From: Candidatus Pelagibacterales bacterium
Lineage (GTDB): Bacteria; Pseudomonadota; Alphaproteobacteria; TMED109
DNA: 13,061 nt
Assembly (NCBI GenBank): GCA_002720535.1
Contig: PBIU01000003.1
Location: 447,982 to 461,042, forward strand
Reading direction: 5' to 3'
The position numbers and the translations under genes were made by a program. Shown in pieces: positions 7,236 to 13,061 of the stretch. The notes under the pieces are model-generated. The model was not told the origin of the DNA. It did not search any database and saw only the letters and a list, made by a program, of their open reading frames with translations. The stretch's first letter is position 1; each line of letters begins with the position of its first letter.

Positions 7236-7832
7236 ATGTCTGTAATGAATGAAGATGAAGTTTTAGGTATATATAGATCTATCGGAGCATTATTAGAAGG
7301 ACATTTTATTTTATCATCAGGTTTACATAGTAGAATGTATTTACAATCTGCTTTAGTCTGTTCAAATGCAAATATAGCTGAAGAATTATGTATAAATTTA
7401 GCAAAAAAAGTTAGAGATTTAATAGATATTAATACAATTGATATGATTGTCTCACCAGCAATGGGTGGAGTTATAGTAGGATATGAATTATCTAGACACT
7501 TAAATAAAACTAATATATTTGCTGAAAGGAAAGACGGAGTTTTTTCTATTAGAAGGGGTTTTCAAATAAACCAAAATAGTAAAGTATTAGTGGTAGAAGA
7601 TATTGTTACAACTGGAAAATCTTCACTAGAGTGCTTTAAATGTATAAATGACCTTGGGGGAGAAATAGTAGCTGAAGCTGCACTGATCAATAGAGGAGGA
7701 AAATCAGTTGATCTTGGGGTACCTCTGATTACTTTAGCTAATCTAGATATACCAAATTATGATGAAGAAAATTTACCAGAAGATTTAAAGAATATACCTG
7801 CAATAAAACCAGGAAGTAGGCCTGGTAAGTAA
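7236..7832 (+). CDS. pyrE: Orotate phosphoribosyltransferase
   Basis: PyrE joins orotate to PRPP to make orotidine monophosphate, the fifth step of pyrimidine synthesis. The 198-residue protein carries the PRPP-binding signature VLVVEDIVTTGKS (117-129) with the adjacent acidic pair Glu121-Asp122. GHFILSSGLHS (22-32) forms the orotate-side opening seen in the family, and SPAMGGVIVGYE (73-84) and AERKDG (96-101) carry conserved loop residues. The C-terminal part, with NYDEENLPEDL (174-184), resembles the form I recall from alphaproteobacteria. Its stop overlaps the ATG of the next gene by one base (TAATG). The position behind spoT places it in the long operon, with no attenuator or UTP-responsive hairpin visible in the 12-bp gap before it. 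Confidence 0.95.
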   Translation: MSVMNEDEVLGIYRSIGALLEGHFILSSGLHSRMYLQSALVCSNANIAEELCINLAKKVRDLIDINTIDMIVSPAMGGVIVGYELSRHLNKTNIFAERKDGVFSIRRGFQINQNSKVLVVEDIVTTGKSSLECFKCINDLGGEIVAEAALINRGGKSVDLGVPLITLANLDIPNYDEENLPEDLKNIPAIKPGSRPGK

Positions 7833-8425
7833 TGTTATTTAAACAAAGAAAAAAAATTGATTTTATTTCTAGAATTTTAAATTTTTTTTGGCCTAGAAAT
7901 GGATGGGGTAGATTATTTAAATATACAACTTTAAGAATAAAAAGACTGCCTGGTTCTCCACATAGTATAGCTTTAGGTTTTACATTTGGTGTCATTGCAG
8001 CTATGACGCCATTATTTGGCTTACATTTTATTATAGGTATATTTTTAGCGTGGATATTTGGTGCTAGTGTTATAGCATCTCTAATAGGTAATTTTGTTGG
8101 AAATCCATGGACTTTTCCATTTATATGTATCTTGAATTTGAAAATTGGAAGCTATTTTTATGAATCTGCTTATATTAGTACTATTAATATGAAAGTAATT
8201 TCAAATGAGTTATCTTTATTATGGAATGCATTCTATTCATTTTGTATTCAATTTAATATTGAAGGAGCTTTTTTATATTTGTCTGATTTAAAATTAATAC
8301 CTCCTATGTTTATAGGATCAATTTTTACAATTATTTTTGTGAGTTTTCCTTGTTATTTTATGTCTAAATTTATTATTACTAATTATAAAAATACTAGAAT
8401 CAAATTACGTAAAAAGAAAATATAG
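7832..8425 (+). CDS. DUF2062 family membrane protein
   Basis: This 197-residue protein of unknown function belongs to the DUF2062 family. The family segment RLPGSPHSIALGFTFGV (38-54), TPLFGLHF (59-66) and the strongly conserved GNPWTFPF (90-97) are all present. Hydrophobic stretches at about 46-58, 63-90 and 156-178 indicate a multi-pass inner-membrane protein. The N-terminus (FKQRKK) and C-terminus (KLRKKKI) are basic and so probably cytoplasmic. Between the second and third stretches lies a less conserved region (about 105-150). The ATG overlaps the pyrE stop by one base, and pdxJ begins 7 bp downstream, so it is embedded in the operon. No catalytic motif is recognised and I assign no function. 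Confidence 0.85.
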   Translation: MLFKQRKKIDFISRILNFFWPRNGWGRLFKYTTLRIKRLPGSPHSIALGFTFGVIAAMTPLFGLHFIIGIFLAWIFGASVIASLIGNFVGNPWTFPFICILNLKIGSYFYESAYISTINMKVISNELSLLWNAFYSFCIQFNIEGAFLYLSDLKLIPPMFIGSIFTIIFVSFPCYFMSKFIITNYKNTRIKLRKKKI

Positions 8426-8432
8426 TTTTATT

Positions 8433-9155
8433 ATGAGATTAGGAATTAATATTGATCATGTTGCAACTATTAGGAATGCTAGAGGAGGTATACATCCTGA
8501 CCCTTTAAAAGCTGCAAAAATTGCAGAAAAATCAGGAGCTGATGGAATCACTGCACATTTAAGAGAAGATAGAAGACATATTTCTGACCAAGATATAAAA
8601 GCTCTTAAAGAAAATATTAGTATTCCTCTTAATTTAGAAATGGCTGCAACTGAAGAAATGTTGGAAATTGCACTAGATTCAAAGCCAGAAAGAGTATGTT
8701 TAGTTCCTGAAAAAAGATTAGAAGTTACTACTGAAGGTGGCCTAGATTTATTAAATTTGACAAATAAAAAGGAATCAGTTGTTTTTGATATTATAAAACA
8801 ATGTAAAAAATCTAATATAGATGTATCTTTATTTATTGACCCCGAAATAAAACAAATAGAAGTAGCCAATAGTCTCGGAGTTAATATAATTGAATTACAT
8901 ACAGGTGAATATTGCAATTCTCAATATAAAATTAAAGAATTAAAGAGAATAAAGGATGCAGTTATATTTGCTGTTGATAATAATATAGAAGTACATGCTG
9001 GGCATGGATTGAATTTCGAAAATGTTAAAGAAATAGCTAGAATTAAATATATTAAAGAATTAAATATAGGTCATTTTTTAATTGGGGAGTCCATATTTAT
9101 GGGATTGGAAAGTGTAATCAGAAAAATGCGTTATATAATAGATACTAGCCAATGA
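8433..9155 (+). CDS. pdxJ: Pyridoxine 5'-phosphate synthase
   Basis: PdxJ closes the pyridine ring, condensing 3-amino-2-oxopropyl phosphate with 1-deoxyxylulose 5-phosphate to form pyridoxine 5'-phosphate, in the DXP-dependent vitamin B6 route. The 240-residue TIM-barrel protein opens with the diagnostic MRLGINIDHVATIRNARGG (1-19). ITAHLREDRRHI (39-50) holds His42, and NLEMAAT (67-73) holds Glu69. ELHTGEY (154-160) and AGHGLNF (189-195) with His191 complete the active site; these match E. coli His45, Glu72 and His193. The stop overlaps the acpS start by four bases (ATGA), an arrangement that often couples translation. No Shine-Dalgarno is evident; the leader before the ATG is U-rich (GTTTTATT). 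Confidence 0.97.
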   Translation: MRLGINIDHVATIRNARGGIHPDPLKAAKIAEKSGADGITAHLREDRRHISDQDIKALKENISIPLNLEMAATEEMLEIALDSKPERVCLVPEKRLEVTTEGGLDLLNLTNKKESVVFDIIKQCKKSNIDVSLFIDPEIKQIEVANSLGVNIIELHTGEYCNSQYKIKELKRIKDAVIFAVDNNIEVHAGHGLNFENVKEIARIKYIKELNIGHFLIGESIFMGLESVIRKMRYIIDTSQ

Positions 9156-9541
9156 TATTTGGTATTGGTCAAGATATTTGCAATTCTAAAAGAATAGAAG
9201 CAACACTCAATAGATTTGGTGACAGGTTTAAAAATAGAATATATACAAGTATAGAAATTAAAAAGTGTGATTCTAGAAAAAATTTTGCTGATTCATATGC
9301 AAGAAGGTTTGCAGCTAAAGAAGCTTGTTCTAAAGCTTTAGGAACAGGTTTTAAAAAAGGAGTATTCTATAAAGATATAGAAATAGTCAATCTTAAGTCT
9401 GGTAAACCTACTATAGTTTTAAAAGGTGGAGCTTTGAAACAATTTAAATTACTAACCAATAATGACAAATCTGCTAGAATTGAAGTTAGTTTGACAGATG
9501 ATTTTAAACTTGCTTTAGCTATAGTCATTATTTCAAATTAG
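9152..9541 (+). CDS. acpS: Holo-[acyl-carrier-protein] synthase
   Basis: AcpS moves the 4'-phosphopantetheine arm of coenzyme A to a serine of apo-acyl carrier protein, activating fatty acid synthesis. The 129-residue protein is of normal size for the trimeric AcpS type. It has GIGQDIC (4-10) with magnesium-binding Asp8 and ARRFAAKEACSKALGTG (50-66) with Glu57 and the conserved Lys56. IEIVNLKSGKPTIVL follows in the C-terminal half as the usual strand-turn-strand with the GKP motif. The start ATG lies inside the last codons of pdxJ (four-base overlap). Pairing of pdxJ with acpS is widespread in proteobacteria. It is followed by lepB after 20 bp. Confidence 0.96.
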   Translation: MIFGIGQDICNSKRIEATLNRFGDRFKNRIYTSIEIKKCDSRKNFADSYARRFAAKEACSKALGTGFKKGVFYKDIEIVNLKSGKPTIVLKGGALKQFKLLTNNDKSARIEVSLTDDFKLALAIVIISN

Positions 9542-9561
9542 TTAATGGAGTTTTTATTAAT

Positions 9562-10341
9562 ATGAAGTTAAATCTTTTTAAAAAGAAAAATTTTAAAGAA
9601 GGTAATCCTGTAAAAAAGTCAAATTATTGGATAGAGAATCTTAAGACATTTTCTATTGCAATATTAATAGCATTGACATTAAGAACATTTGCATTTGAGC
9701 CTTTTAGTATTCCCTCAGGTTCAATGAAACCCACTTTATTAGAGGGAGACTACTTATTTGTTTCTAAATATTCATATGGTTATAGTAGACATTCATTTCC
9801 TATGAGTTTTCCTGGTTTCTCTGGTAGAATTTTTGGTAGTTTTCCTGAAAGAGGTGATGTGGCTGTATTTAAGTTTACTAAAAATACTAAAATTGATTAT
9901 ATTAAGAGAATAATTGGACTTCCGGGCGATAAAATTCAAATTAAAAATGGTATATTATTTTTAAATGATAAAGCAATCAATAGACAATCAATGGGGTTAT
10001 GGAGTGCTAAAGATAGAAATAATGTGATGTATACTTATGATAAATATGAAGAAAAATTATCAGATAGTGTTGTTTATGAGGTATTAGATGCAAGTCCAAA
10101 TGGAATGCTTGATAATACTGATGTTTATACTGTACCTGAAGGTTATTTTTTTGCTATGGGAGATAATAGAGATCAATCTTCGGATAGTAGAATATTAAGT
10201 CAATTAGGCTTTATTCCCTTTGAAAATTTAGTTGGAAAAGCTCAAATCATATTTTATTCAAGAGACAGAGAAGAATCATTATGGAAGTTATGGTTATGGC
10301 CATCTTCAATAAGAGTAGAGCGCCTTTTTAAAAGTATATAA
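9562..10341 (+). CDS. lepB: Signal peptidase I
   Basis: LepB cuts signal peptides from exported proteins on the outer face of the inner membrane. The 259-residue protein has a basic N-terminus and one membrane segment at about 30-46. The catalytic dyad follows: Ser54 in IPSGSMKPTL (50-59) and Lys115 in DYIKRIIGLPGD (112-123). The GDNRDQSSDSR box (200-210) is the conserved region E. GRIFGSFPERGDVAVFK (88-104) is the family's box C region and neighbour. Length and the single membrane anchor fit the alphaproteobacterial type rather than the larger two-anchor E. coli enzyme. GGAG at 9547-9550 lies 11 bases before the ATG. It leads the conserved lepB-rnc-era block, with rnc starting three bases after the stop. 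Possible local substrates are the signal-bearing Slt and peroxidase encoded upstream. Confidence 0.97.
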   Translation: MKLNLFKKKNFKEGNPVKKSNYWIENLKTFSIAILIALTLRTFAFEPFSIPSGSMKPTLLEGDYLFVSKYSYGYSRHSFPMSFPGFSGRIFGSFPERGDVAVFKFTKNTKIDYIKRIIGLPGDKIQIKNGILFLNDKAINRQSMGLWSAKDRNNVMYTYDKYEEKLSDSVVYEVLDASPNGMLDNTDVYTVPEGYFFAMGDNRDQSSDSRILSQLGFIPFENLVGKAQIIFYSRDREESLWKLWLWPSSIRVERLFKSI

Positions 10342-10344
10342 TTA

Positions 10345-11025
10345 ATGACTAATATAAAAATAATAGAAAATTCAATAAGATATGATTTTGTAAATAAGGC
10401 ATTATTAGAGGCTGCTATTACACATACGAGTTTTGTAAATAATAAGAAGGATTATACTTATGAGCGTCTTGAGTTCTTAGGAGATAGAGTTTTAGGTTTA
10501 GCTATTGCTGATATTATTTATAAAAATTTTTTAAATGAGTCAGAGGGAGACCTGGCAAGAAGAATAGCATTTTTAGTTAGTGGTAAAACTCTATCTGAAA
10601 TAGCTATTAAACTTAAGTTGCAAAATTATGTTAGAGTTAGTGAAAATTTAAAATTTAATAATAGTGAAAATAATTCTATATTATCAGATACAATGGAAGC
10701 TATAATTGGCGCTATATTTTTAGATAGTAGTTATTCTGAAGCAAAAAGAGTAATAAAGTATATTTGGATAGAATATATAAAAAATGATGTAAAACCTCCT
10801 AAGGATCCAAAATCTGCTCTTCAGGAATTGTCTATGGAATTAAAGTGTGAAATGCCTGTATATTCAAATTATATAAAAGAGGGACCAGACCATTCTCCTA
10901 TATTTAAGGTAAAAGTAAGTATTAAAGGGTTAAATAAATCACAAGGTATAGGTGTTTCCAAAAAATCTGCAGAAATTGATGCTGCTTCTAAGTTATTACG
11001 TATTATTGAGAGCAATAGTAATTGA
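10345..11025 (+). CDS. rnc: Ribonuclease III
   Basis: RNase III cleaves double-stranded RNA, processing rRNA precursors and regulating some mRNAs. The catalytic domain (about 1-148) has the signature ERLEFLGDRVLGLAIAD (40-56) with Glu43 and Asp47. LSDTMEAIIGAIFLD (113-127) carries the second pair, Asp115 and Glu118, so all four acidic metal ligands are present. A double-stranded RNA-binding domain occupies about 154-222, starting DPKSALQELS and ending with GVSKKSAEIDAASKLL, which contains the usual KK-AE-AA pattern. The 226-residue length is typical. It begins three bases after lepB, and its TGA stop lies inside the TTG start region of era, so production of RNase III and Era is likely coupled. 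Confidence 0.97.
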   Translation: MTNIKIIENSIRYDFVNKALLEAAITHTSFVNNKKDYTYERLEFLGDRVLGLAIADIIYKNFLNESEGDLARRIAFLVSGKTLSEIAIKLKLQNYVRVSENLKFNNSENNSILSDTMEAIIGAIFLDSSYSEAKRVIKYIWIEYIKNDVKPPKDPKSALQELSMELKCEMPVYSNYIKEGPDHSPIFKVKVSIKGLNKSQGIGVSKKSAEIDAASKLLRIIESNSN

Positions 11026-11936
11026 ATAATTTATTGAAGAAATTTGGCTTTGTAAACGTTTTAGGTGCCACAAATGTAGGTAAATCTACTTTAATAAATA
11101 GGTTAGTAGGTCAAAAGGTTTCTATTGTTACAAAAAAGGTCCAAACCACTAGAAATAATATTATAGGTATTTATTGTCTTGGTTATTCTCAAGTAGTCTT
11201 AATTGATACTCCAGGAATATTCGTCCCTAAACGTAAGTTTGATAGAGCAATGATAAATTCTGCTTGGAAAAGTGTAAAAGATGCAGATATAACATTATTA
11301 ATGTTAGATGCGGATAAAGACTTGGATAATAATACACTAATTATTGCGGATGCATTTAATAGTAAGCAAATATCAAATTCTAAATTCTTAATTTGCGTTA
11401 TAAATAAAATAGATTTAGTTAAATCTGAAAGATTATTAGAGTTAGTTGATAAGGTTAAAAAATATTTTATTTGTAAAGAATTTTTTTTTATATCTGCTTT
11501 AAATGGAGATGGAGTAATCGAACTAAAGACATTTTTAGCAAAAAATGTTCCTATGGGAGATTGGCACTATCCGGAAGAACATGTAACTGACATTCCATAT
11601 AGACTGTTGGTGTCTGAAATAATTAGAGAAAAATTAATGGAAAGAATGCATCATGAACTACCTTATGGTATCGCAGTTGAGACTGAATCATGGAATACAC
11701 TCGAAGATGGGTCAATAAGAATTGATGTATTAATATATGTAAAGAAAAAAGGACAAAAAAGGATTGTGATAGGTACTAAAGGCGAAAATTTAAAGTTTAT
11801 AGGTATAGATTGCCGCAAAGAGTTGAAATCTATGTTGAAGAAGACAGTGCATTTATTTTTATATGTCAAAGTAAAAGATAATTGGGATAAATCGCCAGAT
11901 TATTATAAAGATCTTGGTTTAGATTATAATGTTTAG
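11022..11936 (+). CDS. era: GTPase Era (TTG start)
   Basis: Era binds 16S rRNA near its 3' end through a KH domain and couples GTP hydrolysis to 30S assembly. The GTPase domain has G1 GATNVGKST (15-23), G2 threonines 42-43, G3 DTPG (62-65), G4 NKID (128-131) and G5 SAL (158-160). The KH domain follows with IPYRLLVSEIIREKL (191-205) and the GTKG loop (251-254) inside VIGTKGENLKFIG. The 304 residues match the family. The start cannot be ATG: an in-frame TAA lies immediately upstream (11019-11021) and the first in-frame ATG falls after G1 to G3. TTG at 11022 overlaps the rnc stop by four bases (TTGA); TTG at 11034 is the only other sensible choice. G1 has Thr17 where many Era proteins have proline. 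Confidence 0.95.
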   Translation: MNNLLKKFGFVNVLGATNVGKSTLINRLVGQKVSIVTKKVQTTRNNIIGIYCLGYSQVVLIDTPGIFVPKRKFDRAMINSAWKSVKDADITLLMLDADKDLDNNTLIIADAFNSKQISNSKFLICVINKIDLVKSERLLELVDKVKKYFICKEFFFISALNGDGVIELKTFLAKNVPMGDWHYPEEHVTDIPYRLLVSEIIREKLMERMHHELPYGIAVETESWNTLEDGSIRIDVLIYVKKKGQKRIVIGTKGENLKFIGIDCRKELKSMLKKTVHLFLYVKVKDNWDKSPDYYKDLGLDYNV

Positions 11937-11941
11937 TTAAT

Positions 11942-12667
11942 ATGAAATGGCAAGATATAGGCATAGTTGTTTCAACAAAAAAATATGGAGAAAGTTCTCT
12001 TATATTAAACTTATTTACTGAGAATCATGGTTTACATTCTGGTTTAATTAAATTTAGTAATTCAAAAAAAATAAGAAATATGTTTCAGATAGGAAACATT
12101 TGCGCTGTTGAATGGACTGGAAGATTAGAAGATCAGCTTGGTTACTATAAATCCGAAATTGAAAAATCTGTATCACATAATATAATTAATAATTCATTAA
12201 AAATAGATGTATTAATTTCTTTAAGTTCACTTTTGAATAAATTATTAGCTGATAGACAAGTACACTCTTCTTTATTTCTCAATACTATAAATTTTATACA
12301 TTACTTAAATAAAAATGAAAAATATTGGATATTAAAATATATTAGATGGGAATTAAAATTTTTATCAGAACTTGGTTTTGGGTTAGATTTATCAAAATGT
12401 GCAGTAACGGGATCTAAAAATGATTTACAATTTATATCGCCTAAATCAGGAAGAGCGGTTTCTGCTGAGGGTGCAGGTGAATGGAGAAATAAATTATTTG
12501 TACTTCCTAAATTTTTTCTTTTAGATAATGAATATACTGATGACAAGAGTGAATTATTAAAGGGATTTAAAATAACTACATTTTTTTTAAACAGATATGT
12601 TTCTTCTATAGGAATAGAGTTGCCTGATGTAAGAGATAGGTTTACAAATAAATTACATAAATTATAG
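11942..12667 (+). CDS. recO: DNA repair protein RecO
   Basis: RecO works with RecR to load RecA on SSB-coated single-stranded DNA in gap repair. The 241-residue protein has the N-terminal OB-fold opening MKWQDIGIVVSTKKYGESS (1-19) with TENHGLHSGLIK (26-37). A helical domain follows, and then the C-terminal region with CAVTG (153-157) and SPKSGRAVS (166-174). In many RecO proteins this region is a four-cysteine zinc finger; here only Cys153 remains, consistent with the degenerate form I recall from alphaproteobacteria. It begins five bases after the era stop, without a clear Shine-Dalgarno, so it may depend on ribosomes arriving from era. Its stop is 35 bp before parC. Confidence 0.94.
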   Translation: MKWQDIGIVVSTKKYGESSLILNLFTENHGLHSGLIKFSNSKKIRNMFQIGNICAVEWTGRLEDQLGYYKSEIEKSVSHNIINNSLKIDVLISLSSLLNKLLADRQVHSSLFLNTINFIHYLNKNEKYWILKYIRWELKFLSELGFGLDLSKCAVTGSKNDLQFISPKSGRAVSAEGAGEWRNKLFVLPKFFLLDNEYTDDKSELLKGFKITTFFLNRYVSSIGIELPDVRDRFTNKLHKL

Positions 12668-12685
12668 ATTTATTCTTAATAATTT

Positions 12686-12692
12686 AAAGGTG
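12686..12692 (+). promoter_or_regulatory. Ribosome binding site of parC
   Basis: AAAGGTG lies ten bases before the ATG at 12703 and is among the better Shine-Dalgarno sequences in the window. A tiny frame, ATG AAG TAA, occupies 12693-12701 directly between it and the parC start. Its ATG is too close to the site for normal initiation, which supports 12703 as the real start. Confidence 0.6.
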
Positions 12693-12702
12693 ATGAAGTA
12701 AC

Positions 12703-13061
12703 ATGAATAGTTCTAAAAAAAATAATCAAATTATAAAAGATTTAGTATTTTCTGAAGTTTTAAGTGATAGATACCTATCTTATGCAATGTCAACTATAGT
12801 TTCAAGGTCCTTGCCTGATGTTAGAGATGGTTTGAAACCTGTACACAGACGTTTATTATTTGCAATGCGAGAATTGAAAATGTCGCCTCAATCTGGCTTT
12901 AAAAAATGTGCCAGAGTGGTAGGGGATGTTATAGGAAAATTTCATCCTCATGGGGACCAAGCAGTATATGATGCTATGGTAAGATTAGCTCAAGAATTTT
13001 CAGTTAGGTATCCTTTGGTTGACGGGCAAGGTAATTTTGGAAGTATAGATGGAGATAGAGC
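12703..13061 (+). CDS. parC: DNA topoisomerase IV subunit A, N-terminal part (3' end outside window)
   Basis: ParC is the DNA-cutting subunit of topoisomerase IV, which with ParE separates linked daughter chromosomes. The first 119 residues are visible and the frame runs off the window edge. Conserved segments are SYAMSTIVSRSLPDVRDGLK (26-45), PVHRRLLFAM (46-55), the winged-helix part GDVIGKFHPHGDQAVYDAM (74-92) and YPLVDGQGNFGSIDGD (103-118). The active-site tyrosine should follow within a few codons beyond the edge. RYPLVDGQGNFG and the KFHPHGDQ form suggest ParC rather than GyrA, which often has KYHPHGD. The recO-parC order also fits alphaproteobacterial genomes I recall. GyrA remains possible until more sequence is read. 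At the quinolone-related position, Gln86 stands where E. coli ParC has Ser80. Confidence 0.88.
   Translation, partial: MNSSKKNNQIIKDLVFSEVLSDRYLSYAMSTIVSRSLPDVRDGLKPVHRRLLFAMRELKMSPQSGFKKCARVVGDVIGKFHPHGDQAVYDAMVRLAQEFSVRYPLVDGQGNFGSIDGDR

Noticed and set aside
7738..7995. Reverse-strand open frame across the pyrE/DUF2062 junction
   Set aside because: Both genes on the + strand are recognised families over the same bases; the antisense product is hydrophobic low-complexity sequence.
8456..8917. A 153-codon reverse-strand open frame inside pdxJ
   Set aside because: It is antisense to a well-conserved catalytic gene, shows no recognisable motif, and has no own promoter or ribosome binding site that I can see.
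12715..12722. Run of eight adenines near the start of parC as a phase-variation tract
   Set aside because: Such runs are expected in DNA this AT-rich, and a switch in an essential gene is implausible.
1..13061. Defence system, mobile element, CRISPR array or novel gene cluster
   Set aside because: Every long open frame belongs to a known housekeeping family or DUF2062, no direct-repeat array or terminal inverted repeats were seen, and no composition shift was apparent by eye.

Overview
The window is about 13 kb of very AT-rich, tightly packed housekeeping DNA. Base composition was judged by eye (well under 35% GC) and was not computed. Gene content, gene order and protein signatures point to an alphaproteobacterium with a small, streamlined genome, such as a SAR11-like marine lineage or another AT-rich alphaproteobacterium. 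The main signatures are an alpha-type omega subunit, a single bifunctional Rel/SpoT, the run pyrE, DUF2062, pdxJ, acpS, lepB, rnc, era, recO, parC, and a RecO whose zinc finger is degenerate. TGA is used as a stop (pdxJ, rnc) and tryptophan is TGG, so the standard bacterial code applies. I cannot name the genus.

Left part (1-4588). A truncated soluble lytic transglycosylase gene (slt) reads leftward off the window edge. A 62-bp divergent gap separates it from dapA and smpB, which overlap by one base, followed by an exported glutathione peroxidase. A family 5 uracil-DNA glycosylase lies on the opposite strand, and its stop codon abuts that of the peroxidase. An 82-bp divergent gap then leads to folK. 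Slt and DapA both concern the cell wall: one cleaves peptidoglycan, the other makes precursor for diaminopimelate and lysine.

Middle and right part (4664-13061). Eleven genes run on the + strand without interruption: rpoZ, rel/spoT, pyrE, a DUF2062 membrane protein, pdxJ, acpS, lepB, rnc, era, recO and the start of parC. Gaps between them are at most 35 bp, and three junctions overlap (two by four bases, one by one base). This looks like one long transcription unit, possibly with internal promoters. It combines transcription and the stringent response (omega, Rel), pyrimidine and vitamin B6 synthesis, activation of acyl carrier protein, the lepB-rnc-era block for secretion and ribosome maturation, and DNA repair and decatenation (RecO, ParC).

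No rRNA, tRNA, CRISPR array, insertion sequence, phage gene or convincing intrinsic terminator was seen. There is no intergenic stretch longer than 82 bp. I found no evidence of a new biological system. The observations reported are modest: a forced TTG start for era, zero-gap convergent genes, a palindromic -10-like site, a three-codon leader ORF before parC, and some residue-level oddities.
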